Positions 20,494-29,897 of a stretch of DNA of 64,000 nucleotides are shown here, one piece after another (position 1 is the first letter of the stretch; each line of letters begins with the position of its first letter). Source of the DNA: AP-15 sp963701815. Its GTDB lineage: Bacteria > Pseudomonadota > Alphaproteobacteria > ATCC43930 > CGMCC-115725. The translations under genes and the position numbers were made by a program. Location of the stretch: NCBI GenBank assembly GCA_963701815.1, contig CAVPBN010000004.1, forward strand, positions 124,001 to 188,000. Direction: 5' to 3'. Below the pieces are notes generated by a model. It was given only the letters and a program-made list of their open reading frames with translations. It did no database searches and was not told where the DNA came from.

Positions 20494-20913
20494 CTACCAC
20501 GAACCGGTGTTGGCCATGCTGGTCCAGGGTTCGGCAGGCGGCAGCGCTTCGCCGGCCTGCAGCAGCTCGAGGGAGATGCCGTCCGGCGTGCGGATAAAGG
20601 CCATACGGCCGTCACGCGGCGGGCGGTTGATCGGCACGCCGCGGGCGATAAAGGCGCTGCAGGTGTCGTAGATATTGTCCACGGCGTATGCGAGATGTCC
20701 GAAATTGCGGCCGCCGGCGTAGGGCTCGGGGTCCCAATTGTAGGTGAGTTCCACGGCAGCCGCCTCGTCATCGGGGGCGGCGAGGAACACGTTGGTGTAG
20801 CGGCCTTTCTCGTCCGGACGGCGACGGATCTCGCGCAGGCCGAGCACCTCGAAGAAGGCGATGGTGTCCTCAAGCGAACTGACGCGGATCATGGTGTGCA
20901 AATATTTGGTCAT
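20494..20913 (-). CDS. Glyoxalase I-like VOC protein
   Basis: This 139-residue vicinal-oxygen-chelate protein is close to lactoylglutathione lyase. The four metal ligands of GloA are recognisable: His in KYLHTMIRV, Glu in AAVELTYN, His in FGHLAYAV and Glu in GISLELLQ. It should isomerise the hemithioacetal of methylglyoxal and glutathione, or a related thiol adduct. A GGAGG site precedes the start. It lies 131 bp from the dioxygenase gene in the same direction. Confidence 0.88.
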   Translation of the reverse strand: MTKYLHTMIRVSSLEDTIAFFEVLGLREIRRRPDEKGRYTNVFLAAPDDEAAAVELTYNWDPEPYAGGRNFGHLAYAVDNIYDTCSAFIARGVPINRPPRDGRMAFIRTPDGISLELLQAGEALPPAEPWTSMANTGSW

Positions 20914-21166
20914 GGGGTGTCCTCCGGTCGGCGTGTTCATGGCGCGCGGCAAACGGGTCGAGGTGTGGCGATGGGGATGGTCGCGATGGCCACCAGGATT
21001 ATCCAAATCGGCTGATACCACAAAAGCGAAACGTCCGCTTTGAAGATCAAGGGAGATTCGGCGGAACTGCCGCCTCGGGCGCGAAGCTGGCATCGACCTG
21101 CCGCAGCAACTACGCCCGCTCGCCACCCCATGTGCCCCACGCCCCCCGCCGGGTGACCTCGGAGCT
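20914..21166. other. Spacer with a short dispersed-repeat fragment
   Basis: This 253-bp spacer carries AACGTCCGCTTTGAAG near 21030, sharing its core with the repeat fragment at 11893. No gene is supported. Confidence 0.4.
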
Positions 21167-22474
21167 TTACCGGGCGCGAGACGGCGTCGCCGGGGACCCC
21201 GTCAAGATCGTCTGGGCGGTTTCCATTCCGCTGCCCAGCGCCGCCTCGACCGTGCCCATATCCGGCCCGGCATAGAGCGCCTCGCCGGAAAAGAAAATGG
21301 CGCCGCCGTTCGGTTTGCTCAGCAGGGACTGCGCCTCCCTTGTCTTGGGTGTGGCATAGGAATAGGCGCCGCGCGCGAACGGGTCGTTGCCCCAGTCGAT
21401 CGCTCGCGAGGCGACGAGATGCCTCCTGATGCGGTCAGGCGGCAGGTCGAAAATCTCGGCGAGCGAGGCGAGCCCGATATCGACGAGTTCAGCCTCGGTC
21501 AGCGATGATACTCGGTCGGCCTTGGGTCCCGCCAACCAGCCCGTCAACACCAGATCTGCCGCCGGATGCTGGGTCCACCAGGTCGGGACCGTTGCGTCCG
21601 AAAGCAGAAACGACAGGTCGGCCAGGTCTCGGCCGCCGCGATCGGCCCACCATTTCGTGGCAAAGCGCAGCAAAATCTTGACGACGTTGCCGAACCCGAT
21701 ATCGGCAGCCGCCGCCGCGCGCTCGCGCTCCGCCGATGGCAGCGCGATTTCGGAGAGCAGCGGCAGCGGCACCGCGAGGACCGCGGCATCGGCCTCGAAG
21801 GCGGCGCCGTCGTCGCAGCATGCGGCGATGCAGTCGCCGCGCTCGTCGATCGCCGTAACGGCGGCGCCGAGATGGATCGCGGCGCCGTACCTGCGGCATT
21901 CGGCTGCGAGATGCTCGACGAGCGCGCCGTAGCCCTCGGCGATCCGCCCGTGCTGACCGTCGTCGCGGGCCAGCCATTCGTCACGCAATGCCAGGGTGCT
22001 GGCGCGGCGCGGGTCGGCCGCGTCGTAACCCTCGACCGTCCGCGTGATCGATCGCCGCAACTCCTCGTATCGCCGATCGCCAAAATGCGTCTCCAGGAAC
22101 TCGGCGATCGGCAGATCGGCTTTGACCTCCCGCAAGGCCTGGTGGAACCGGCCCATATGCGGGGGCGAAGTCTCGGCGGGCGACAACGCGCCGGTGCGGA
22201 CACTCCACCGCGTCCCGCCGCGCGGCGACAGCGAAAGCCGCGCCTCGCGCATCAAGGCGCGGGTCAACGGCGCGGCGCCGTGGACAAACTCGGCGCCGCC
22301 CTCCGCCGCGTAGCCGAATTCCTCGGCGGGCAGTGGGCAGATGCGTCCGCCGCATCGTTCGCGCGCCTCGAGTATCGTCACTCGCCTGCCGGCGCGGGCG
22401 AGCTCGCGGGCGGCCATCAGCCCCGCAGCGCCGGCGCCGATTACCGCGAAATGCGTCAGATGCCGAGGGGTCAT
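21167..22474 (-). CDS. FAD-dependent amine oxidase
   Basis: The 435-residue flavoprotein belongs to the monoamine oxidase/polyamine oxidase superfamily. The FAD motif is VIGAGAAGLMAARELARAG at residues 11-29, followed by the second FAD contact LEARERCGGR (about 34-43) and the GGAEFVHG segment. The C-terminal FAD site reads FFSGEALYAGPDMGTVEAALGSG, the expected GE...GxxxGA-like motif. It would oxidise a primary or secondary amine with oxygen as acceptor. It probably starts a minus-strand transcript facing the glyoxalase gene. The substrate is unknown. Confidence 0.88.
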   Translation of the reverse strand: MTPRHLTHFAVIGAGAAGLMAARELARAGRRVTILEARERCGGRICPLPAEEFGYAAEGGAEFVHGAAPLTRALMREARLSLSPRGGTRWSVRTGALSPAETSPPHMGRFHQALREVKADLPIAEFLETHFGDRRYEELRRSITRTVEGYDAADPRRASTLALRDEWLARDDGQHGRIAEGYGALVEHLAAECRRYGAAIHLGAAVTAIDERGDCIAACCDDGAAFEADAAVLAVPLPLLSEIALPSAERERAAAAADIGFGNVVKILLRFATKWWADRGGRDLADLSFLLSDATVPTWWTQHPAADLVLTGWLAGPKADRVSSLTEAELVDIGLASLAEIFDLPPDRIRRHLVASRAIDWGNDPFARGAYSYATPKTREAQSLLSKPNGGAIFFSGEALYAGPDMGTVEAALGSGMETAQTILTGSPATPSRAR

Positions 22475-22540
22475 CCTTCACCCTGAACGAGAGCTGCGGC
22501 GCGCCCGCGAGCGGTCCCGGCCACCCGAACGACCGGCCCT

Positions 22541-22924
22541 TCAGACAGGCCGGCCGCCGGCATGCGAAGAGTTGATCGTAAACCTCCAGCCGTCGGGTCC
22601 GGCAAGGTCGAACGAGTCATGGATGCGGCCGCGGCGTACCGGCGACGGCGACAACCCCTTCTCGGCGTAGTCGCGGTGGACGGCGTCGATGTCGTCGACC
22701 ATCAGGTCGAAGGGCGCTCCGGTGCCGGGCTCGGGCGACGGTTCGGCCCGGCGCACGACGACATGCGTACCACCCCGCAGCTCGAGCACCGCCAGCTCAT
22801 CCATGGTCACGATCGGGCGCAAGCCGACCGTCTCGAGCCAGCGGGCCGCGGCGCCGACATCGACGACATTGAGGCGCACATGACCGACCGCGACCGGCGG
22901 CCGTTGATCGGTGACATCAGACAT
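22541..22924 (-). CDS. VOC family protein (glyoxalase/dioxygenase-like)
   Basis: The 127-residue protein has one vicinal-oxygen-chelate module pair: a beta-alpha-beta start (VGHVRLNVVDVGAAARWLETVG, shortened here) and a second half ending FDLAGPDGWRFTIN. The metal-binding pattern is only partial, with His in GHVRLNV and Glu in VLELRGG; the final Glu is replaced by Arg-Phe, so catalysis is doubtful. It could be a lyase relative or a binding protein. The start at 22924 has a GGGGAGA site; longer in-frame reading upstream has no homology. Confidence 0.75.
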   Translation of the reverse strand: MSDVTDQRPPVAVGHVRLNVVDVGAAARWLETVGLRPIVTMDELAVLELRGGTHVVVRRAEPSPEPGTGAPFDLMVDDIDAVHRDYAEKGLSPSPVRRGRIHDSFDLAGPDGWRFTINSSHAGGRPV

Positions 22925-23060
22925 GGCTGTCTCCCCTTCGCTCGTTGTCATCGCGCAGCCGTTCTCCGGCGGCGCGCGATCATTATCGCCGGAGCGGCCG
23001 CATCGGTCGAGGCGATAGGCAGCATCGCCGCGGCGGTTCTCGGCGAGACGCCCCGATGCG

Positions 23061-23690
23061 TCAGTCAATCCGAGTCCCTTCGGCGGCCACAGCCCTTTGA
23101 ACAGCGGGGCGCGCCAGCATCTGCGCGCGATGTTTGATGATTCGGGGCAGTTTGGCGGTGTCGACGCCGTCGCCTTCGATCCAGGAGGCGATGGTGAAGA
23201 GGTACGGATCGCAGATCGTGTACCGCTCACCCATGACCCACGGGCCCTTCGCGAGCCTGTTTTCGATCAGCGCAAAGCATTCCGACACGTTCGACGGCAC
23301 TTTGCGTTTCATCGCCTCGATGGCTGCGGCGTCATCCGCCCACCGGCTGCCCCGCATGCGATGGGCGTGCGCGACATGCACGGTCGAGCAAAGATAATTG
23401 TTGAACTCCTGGACCTGTGCGAGGGCGAACGGGTCCGCGAGAGGGGCGAGTTCGGCGTTCGGGAAACATTGCGCCACAAAGCACAGCAGTGCCGGGGTTT
23501 CCGTCAGCGTGCCGTTTTCGGTGACCAGCGCAGGAACGCGCCCTTTCGGGTTTACCGCCAGGTATTCGGGGCTCCGCTGGCCTTGGGAACGGAAATCGAC
23601 CGGCACCGCCTCGTAGGGCGCGCCGGCTTCTTCGAGCGCGATGTGCGTCGCCAGCGCACAGGTGCCGGGGGCATAGTAAAGCCTGAACAT
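23061..23690 (-). CDS. Glutathione S-transferase
   Basis: The 209-residue protein has the thioredoxin-like N-terminal domain of bacterial GSTs: MFRLYYAPGTCALATHIALEE with catalytic-region Tyr/Cys at residues 6 and 11, the cis-proline in KGRVPALV and the ETPALL glutathione-contact loop. An all-helical C-terminal domain follows (CDPYLFTIASW is the N-capping box). Beta-class GSTs detoxify electrophiles or cleave ethers and halides, which fits a catabolic region. An AAGGA site precedes the start. It lies 38 bp downstream of the hydratase gene. Confidence 0.9.
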   Translation of the reverse strand: MFRLYYAPGTCALATHIALEEAGAPYEAVPVDFRSQGQRSPEYLAVNPKGRVPALVTENGTLTETPALLCFVAQCFPNAELAPLADPFALAQVQEFNNYLCSTVHVAHAHRMRGSRWADDAAAIEAMKRKVPSNVSECFALIENRLAKGPWVMGERYTICDPYLFTIASWIEGDGVDTAKLPRIIKHRAQMLARPAVQRAVAAEGTRID

Positions 23691-23728
23691 GAGGGTCGTC
23701 CTTTCTAGATGACAGAGGCCGGGCGCCT

Positions 23729-24515
23729 TCAAACGGCGGCAAGCTCGGCGATGCCGAGACCGCTGACCTCGACCACCGCGTGGTCGCCGGCCGCCGGGAA
23801 CCGGATCGGCACCATGCTGCCGGTCATCACGATCATGCCGCGCCGCAACGGGGTCCCGGCGGCAGCCAGCTTGTCGGCCAGCCAGGACAGCGCGTTCAGC
23901 GGGTTGCCCATCACATCGCCGCCCTTGCCGCTGCCGATCTCGGCGACCGTTGATCGTCAGCCGCGCGGTAAGGGCGGCCAGATCGAGGCGGCGCCAGTCG
24001 GTGACCGGCGGGCCGAGCACGACACCTGCATTCCACACATTGCCGGCGACCATCGCCGCGGCGCTGAGCCGTTTGTAGTCGTGGCGCAGATCTTCGAGGA
24101 GTTCGATCGCCGCCATGCAGCTTTCGACCGCAGCCGCGACCCGGGCCTGGTCGCCGCCCTGCGGCAGGTCCTCGCCGAGCCGCACCGCGATTTCGGTCTC
24201 GATCCCGAGCCGGCAATAGGCCGCCACCGGCAACTCGGCGCGGCGGTGGTATGTCTCGGTCGCGAAGATTGCGCCAAAGCACGGCTCGTCGACGCCGCAC
24301 AATTTTTGCATGATCGGTGTGGTCAGCCCGATCTTGTAACCGACGACGGCGCCGCGTCCGGCCGCGCTCTCTATCGCCTCATAGGCGGCGCGGACCCGAT
24401 AGGCTTCGTCGAGGTCGGCGGGGATCAATTCGGCCGGCAGGATGTCGATGGCCCGCCGCGCGCGGAAGATCGCGGAAATTCGTTCGGCCTTCCGGCTGGG
24501 ATCGAGAGTGGGCAT
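23729..24515 (-). CDS. 2-keto-4-pentenoate hydratase family enzyme (frameshifted)
   Basis: This is a fumarylacetoacetate hydrolase-fold enzyme of about 261 residues, similar to 2-oxopent-4-enoate hydratases (MhpD/XylJ) and 4-oxalocrotonate decarboxylases. The first part has the VVGYKIGLTTPIMQKL and the acidic metal-site segment IETEIAVRLGEDL; the last part has GNPLNALSWLAD and GMIVMTGSMVP. The frame breaks at about 23942-23943 after TINGR. Removing one C there restores EIGSGKGGDVMGNP without loss. It acts in meta-cleavage pathways, adding water to 2-hydroxypentadienoate, but no extradiol dioxygenase is nearby. Confidence 0.85.
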
Positions 24516-24564
24516 CGGCGGTCTCCGTTACTGTTCGCGTCACTCGCCTACTCGGCGAACGGCG

Positions 24565-25669
24565 TTAAAGCGCCTGCTTCCGCCCGGTTTCCGAAGCGCG
24601 CATGATCGCATCGAGCAGCCGGTGGCGCGTGACCGCGGCGGCGAAACCGGGGTCGGCGGGCTTGCCGTCGCGGATGCGTTCGGCCAGCCGCGCATAGAGC
24701 TGGGCGACATTGTATCGGGAGTCGCCCGGCACTCCGTCCGGCACCCAGCGATATCTTGTCGGCACCGGCAGCTCGGCTAGTTCTGCCGCAATGCCCTGTG
24801 CACCCCGTACCGTCAATTCCTGCCGTTGCATCGAGTCGCGCGAGGTCGCGGTCAGGGTCAGATCGCCGTTCTCGCCGTGGATCTCGAACAGGAACGCGGC
24901 GCCGCGGGTCATGCCGCCGCGGATCTGGAACGACGCGACCGTGCCGTCACCGACGATGCCGTTGACGACGAGCTGGTCCGGCGAGTTCTTCTCGACCATC
25001 TCGCCGGTCGATTGCAGCGCGATCCGGTCGCGCTGACTGACCGCGAAGGCGGTCAGCTCGCGAAATTCTCCGAGGCAGTAGCACAGCGCGTCGATCTGGT
25101 GCCCGCCGGTGATCGTCAGCAGGTTGGCGCCATTGCGCGCGATCGGCCTGATACGCGCGATCGATCGTTGCCCCCCAGTTCGGCGCGCAGCCGATCATCG
25201 TTGCGGTCAATACCCGGCCGACATAGCCGTCGGCGATCAGGTCCCTGGCGAAGTTTATCGCCGGCGACATCCGGCCCTGCAACCCGACCGCATGCCGGAT
25301 GCCGCGGCGCTCCGCCGCGTCGAGCATCCGCCCCGCTTCGTCGCTGTCGCGGCCGAGCGGCCACTCGCAATAGACGTGCTTTCCGGCCTCGATCGCCGCC
25401 ATGACCGGTCGGTAGTGATCGGGCACCTTTACGCTGACGGTTACCAGATCGACGTCGGGATGCCGCGCCATCTCGGCGGGATCGGAGAACGCGAGCGCGA
25501 CCCCGTAATGCCGCGCCGCTGCTTGGGCTGTTTCCTGTCGGGTCGTGCAGACCGCAGCAATTTCAAACTGCGGCAGTGCGCGCAACGCCGGGATGTGGGC
25601 GATCGAGGCAAACCCGCGGCTCGCGCTGGCCCCGACAATCCCGACCCGAATCTTGTTGCTCGCCGCCAT
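24565..25669 (-). CDS. Gfo/Idh/MocA family oxidoreductase (frameshifted)
   Basis: The NAD(P)-dependent dehydrogenase of about 367 residues has the N-terminal dinucleotide motif VGIVGASASRGFAS (near residue 10) and the EWPLGRDSDEAGRML segment, equivalent to the EKP motif in which the Lys is replaced here by Trp. It also has the GGHQIDALCYCLGEF loop that carries the catalytic His. The reading frame changes at about 25135, between AYQADRA and NGANLLTITGG, and is restored by removing one base. The altered EKP motif is a real oddity: the lysine normally assists catalysis, as in galactose 1-dehydrogenase-like members that keep it. The substrate is unknown. Confidence 0.85.
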
Positions 25670-25912
25670 CAACCGCTCCCGCGAAAGGCGCCCCGTTCCC
25701 GATCGCCGCCATGCTGCGCCAGAATGCCGCCCATGGTCAGGGAGGGTGCGGATGGAGCGTACCACTTGGAGACGGACTGCGCGAATACGCTGCGCGAAAA
25801 TGGTCGAGCGGCGATACCGCCTTGGCGGGCCGCAACAACAGCGACGCATCTCTTCCGCGAACGCCAAGGCGGACCGTATTGTTTACGGCGAATTCGGCGA
25901 TGAGGATTCATC

Positions 25913-27217
25913 ATGTTGACGGACCGATACGAACTTCCCTTGTCTACCGCCTCGTCCGCCGCGCGGGACGCCTACGTCGAGGGCTGCGAAGCGAAGCTGA
26001 CCATGTACCCCGGCGCGATCGAGGGGTTCGATCGCGCCATCGCCGCAGATCCGGGCTTTGCCCTCCCCCATGCCGCCAGGGCGCATATGCTGCTGGAACG
26101 CGGGGACGCGGCGGCGGCGCGCGCGTCGATGGCCGCGGCCAATACCCTCGCCGCCGGTCTGTCTACGCGGGAAGGCAGCCATATTGCATTTTTCGACCTG
26201 CTTGCGGCGGGCGACTCCGAAGCCGCACTTTCGGCATTGCCCGCGCACCTGAACGCCTGGCCGCGCGACGCCCTGGTACTCGGCACCACCGCATTCACCA
26301 ACGGCCTGATCGGCAGTTCCGGCCGCGCCGGGCAGAAACGCGCGCTGCTGGACCTGCTGGACAGGCTTGCCCCGAGCTACGGCGATGATTGGTGGTTCAC
26401 CGCCCATCATGGCATGGCGCTCTCGGAGAATGGGCAGCGCGACGCCGCCCGCCCCAAGATCGATCGGTCCCTCGCGCAAAATCCGAAGAACCCCTGGGCG
26501 GCGCACGCCCGCGCGCACCTCTGCTATGAGGAGGGCGATGCAAACGCAGCTCGCGCCTTCCTGTCGTCTTGGCTCGCCACCTATCCGCGTAACGGCTTGT
26601 TATACAGCCACCTGAGTTGGCATCTGGCGCTCGGCGACCTCGAGGCCGGTGATCCGGCGGCAGCGTTCCGGCTGTTCAGGGAAGCCTTCTCACCCGATGT
26701 GCACAGCGGCCCGCCGCGCGGGAAGCTGAACGATGCGGTTTCGTTTCTGTGGCGCTGGGAACTCGCCGGGCACCCGCGCGACGCAGACGCATGGCGCATG
26801 ATGCACGACTTCGCGATCAGCGCGTTTCCGCGCGCCGGTGCGGCCTTTTCCGACATGCACATCGCGCTGGCTCAGGTCGTGGCCGGCGATGACGAGGCGC
26901 TGAAGGCACGTCTGCGGCAGATCGACGAGCTGGCGCACGGCGGTCGTTATCCGTCCGGCCCCTTCGTTCCCGCAGTATCGCGCGCTTTCGCCGCCTTCGA
27001 ACGGCGAGATTTCTCCGCCGCGATCGATGCGCTCGAACCGATTGCCGGCGAACTCGAACGCATCGGCGGCAGCCGCGCGCAACTCGACCTGGTCGTGTTC
27101 ACCTTGTTGAAGGCCTACGTCAACGCGGACCGCCCGGACGATGCGCGCCGGATGCTGAGCGTGCGGCGTCCGGGCTCGCCAGGCATTCCCATTGCCGGGT
27201 TGGAGGCGGCGCACTGA
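25913..27217 (+). CDS. TTC38-like tetratricopeptide-repeat protein
   Basis: The 434-residue soluble protein has no signal peptide and is built of TPR-like helix pairs across its length. The pattern YPGAIEGFDRAIAADPGFALPHAA, followed later by HHGMALSENGQRDAARP and WALAGHP-like blocks with conserved Trp and His (DDWWFTAHHGMAL, YSHLSWHLAL), matches the bacterial relatives of TTC38, a protein family found in both eukaryotes and bacteria with no assigned activity. It starts 243 bp from the divergent Gfo/Idh gene. The following gene is 264 bp downstream, so it is probably transcribed alone. It is intact. Confidence 0.82.
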   Translation: MLTDRYELPLSTASSAARDAYVEGCEAKLTMYPGAIEGFDRAIAADPGFALPHAARAHMLLERGDAAAARASMAAANTLAAGLSTREGSHIAFFDLLAAGDSEAALSALPAHLNAWPRDALVLGTTAFTNGLIGSSGRAGQKRALLDLLDRLAPSYGDDWWFTAHHGMALSENGQRDAARPKIDRSLAQNPKNPWAAHARAHLCYEEGDANAARAFLSSWLATYPRNGLLYSHLSWHLALGDLEAGDPAAAFRLFREAFSPDVHSGPPRGKLNDAVSFLWRWELAGHPRDADAWRMMHDFAISAFPRAGAAFSDMHIALAQVVAGDDEALKARLRQIDELAHGGRYPSGPFVPAVSRAFAAFERRDFSAAIDALEPIAGELERIGGSRAQLDLVVFTLLKAYVNADRPDDARRMLSVRRPGSPGIPIAGLEAAH

Positions 27218-27481
27218 TCGACGAAACGGCGGCCCGGCGTGCTCGGCCGGATCACCGAGCGTCGATGGGCGGCGCAATTGTCCCAAGCCGTCCGCGAATT
27301 GCTCCCAGGCCGCCGCGGCTGACTCGCGCTCCGATGCTTTGGTCCGCAACGTCGCTTGCATACGGAGACGGAGGCAGCGGATAAGTGTGACCGGAATGTT
27401 ACCGCGGTCGGCAGAACGAAACCGGGCCCTGATCGCGATCAGCAAAGGTGCCGCAAGAATCTTCGGCACTGAAGGGAGTTG

Positions 27482-29069
27482 ATGGACATTTCCGCCGCCG
27501 TGACGATCGTGGGTGGGCTCGGCCTGTTTTTGCTCGGGATCCATCACCTCACCGAGGGGCTGAAGGGTCTTGCCGGCGACTCGCTGCGCCGTGCGCTGCA
27601 AACGCTGGTCGGCGGCCACCTGAGCGCGGTGGTGTCCGGCGCACTGTTCACTGTCGCAATTCAATCCTCAACCGCAACGACACTTACCGTCATCGGCTTT
27701 GTCAGCGCCGGTTTGGTAACCTTCACTCAGGCGGTCGGGGTTGTCGTCGGCGCGACATTCGGCACGACTTCGACGCCGTGGTTGGTCGCGATCTTTGGCT
27801 TTCGCGTAAGCATTTCTACCGGGGCTCTGCCGATGCTCGGCGTCGGCGCCTTTCTTTGGCTGATCGCCAAAGGCAGAACGCGCTCCCTGGGAGCGATCCT
27901 CGCCGGTTTTGGATTGCTTTTTATCGGGATCGAATACCTCCAGACCGGAATGGCCGGCATCTCGTGGAACCTCGATGCCGTGGGCGGAAGCGGTTTCGGC
28001 TGGCAGTGGATTCTCGCCGGGATCGGGATCCTGATGTCGATCGTCATGCAGAGTTCCAGCGCCGCCGCCGCGACCACGCTCGTAGCACTGCATGCGGGCT
28101 CGCTGACGTTTCATCAGGCCTGTGCGATGATCGTCGGGCAGAGCGTCGGGACCGCGGCGACGAGCGCGATGGTGGCGATCGGCGCCGGGCTGGCGGTGCG
28201 GCGCGTGGCATTGGCGCACATCGTCTACAATGTCGGCGTCGGCATTCTCGGCATTGTGCTGCTTCGGCCGATCACGGCGGCCGCGGGCTGGGTCGGTTCC
28301 GAATTCGATGACCCCGAAGGGGTGCTGGCCCTGGCGGCATTCAGCAGCATCTTCAAACTCGTCGGGGTCGCCGCGTTCTATCCGTGGCTCGATCGTTTCG
28401 CGCGTTTGATCGTCAGCATTTCCGGCAAGGGCGCCGAGTTCGGCCGTCGCCCATCTCGACCCGACCCTCGCCGCGGCGGGAGGGGCTGTCGCGCTCGAGG
28501 CCGCCTGGCGGGCGATTTTGGAGGTCGCGCGCGGCTCGATCGACGCTATTCGCCGCCGCCTCGCCGGCGAGGCCCCCAATTACGACCCGCCGCTCGACGC
28601 GGTCCGACAAATCGAACACTTTATCGAGTCGCTGTCGCTGGAGACCACCGATCTGGGCGCCTTCGAGCCTCGTCTCGTCCGGCTCTGCCACGCCCTGGAT
28701 CATCTGACGCAACTGCATCAGGATCTGACCGAGGTTCCCGCGGCCGTCGGCGGCTGGCAGCCCCCGGCCGGCTTCAAAGCCGGCTCGCATGCGCTTGCGG
28801 CATGGCTCGACGCCGCCAAAGCCCCCGCGGCGGCCGCCGATCCGGCGATCTTCAAGGCGCTCGATGATGCCTCGAAACAGCTTACCGCCGAATGCAAAAC
28901 CGGCCGCGACCAGATGTTGGAGGGGGTCGCGCTGCAGCGAACCCCTACGGCGACCGCCCGCGCTGCACTCGACGCGCTTACTTGGGCCGACAGCACGCTC
29001 TACCACGCCTGGCGTCTGGCCGAATCGGTGAGGATCGCCGCCGGCAACCGGACGGCCGCTGCCTTTTGA
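27482..29069 (+). CDS. Na/Pi cotransporter family protein with PhoU-like tail (frameshifted)
   Basis: The roughly 528-residue membrane protein has two inverted Na_Pi_cotrans repeats with the diagnostic QSSTATT (about residues 60-66) and QSSSAAAATT (about 190-199) motifs, each in a re-entrant loop, and eight or so membrane helices up to residue 315. A cytoplasmic helical tail resembling PhoU follows. The frame breaks at about 28440 (GKGAE then SAVAHLDPTLAAAGG) and is restored by removing one T. It should import inorganic phosphate with sodium. A GGGAG site precedes the start. PPK2 begins 13 bp downstream and a P-type ATPase follows, forming one operon. Confidence 0.88.
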
Positions 29070-29082
29070 TCGGGGAGCAAGG

Positions 29083-29877
29083 ATGAGCACGTCACAGGCG
29101 CCGATGAAGCGCAAGGAATACGAAAAGGCGCTGCGCAAGCTGCAGGTCGAGCTCTGCGCGCTGCAGGACTGGGTCAGGCATAATCGTCTGCGCGTTGTTC
29201 TGGTCTTCGAAGGACGCGACGCAGCCGGAAAGGGCGGCACGATCAAGGCAATCACCGAACGGGTCAGCCCCCGCGTGTTCCGGGTGGTGGCGCTGCCGGC
29301 GCCATCGGACCGCGAGAAGGCGGAAATATATTTTCAGCGCTACCTCTCGCATTTCCCGACGGCTGGCGAGATCGTGATCTTCGATCGCAGCTGGTACAAT
29401 CGGGCCGGCGTCGAATACGTGATGGGCTTCTGCACAAAAGCGCAGCACCGCCGGTTTCTCAAGGTGTGCCCCGAATTCGAACTGTTCATCGTCGACGATG
29501 GCATTCTGCTTATCAAATATTGGCTGGAAGTCGGCGACCGGGAGCAGAAGCGCCGCTTCGAGGCGCGCATCAATGATCCGCTGCGCCAGTGGAAGCTGAG
29601 CCCGACAGATCTTTGTTCGCGCAGCAAATGGTTTGAATACTCGCGCGCGCGAGACGCCATGTTCAAGGCAACTAATACGAAGTACGCACCCTGGTACATT
29701 ATTCGCTCCGACGACAAACGGCGGGCCCGCCTCAATTGCATCCGTCACCTGCTCGATATGATGCCTTATGAAAGCGTGCCGCGAGAGGAGACAAAACTGC
29801 CCGACCGCGCGATGAGCGATGCTTACGACGATATAGCGACGCTCGAAGGCATGCGGTTTGTGCCGGAAAAGGCATAG
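29083..29877 (+). CDS. ppk2: Polyphosphate kinase 2
   Basis: The 264-residue enzyme is a single-domain PPK2. Walker A is EGRDAAGKGG (about residues 44-53), the Walker B/lid region is FDRSWYNRAGVE and the family core VDDGILLIKYWLEVGDREQ and SDDKRRARLNCIRHLL is complete. The sequence is closest to class I PPK2 enzymes, which use polyphosphate to phosphorylate nucleoside diphosphates, and in reverse make polyphosphate. It sits between a phosphate importer and a Ca-type P-ATPase, implying conversion of imported phosphate into polyphosphate or its reuse. The start follows AAGG. Confidence 0.93.
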   Translation: MSTSQAPMKRKEYEKALRKLQVELCALQDWVRHNRLRVVLVFEGRDAAGKGGTIKAITERVSPRVFRVVALPAPSDREKAEIYFQRYLSHFPTAGEIVIFDRSWYNRAGVEYVMGFCTKAQHRRFLKVCPEFELFIVDDGILLIKYWLEVGDREQKRRFEARINDPLRQWKLSPTDLCSRSKWFEYSRARDAMFKATNTKYAPWYIIRSDDKRRARLNCIRHLLDMMPYESVPREETKLPDRAMSDAYDDIATLEGMRFVPEKA

Positions 29878-29897
29878 GCGACCGAAAGGGGCACGTG

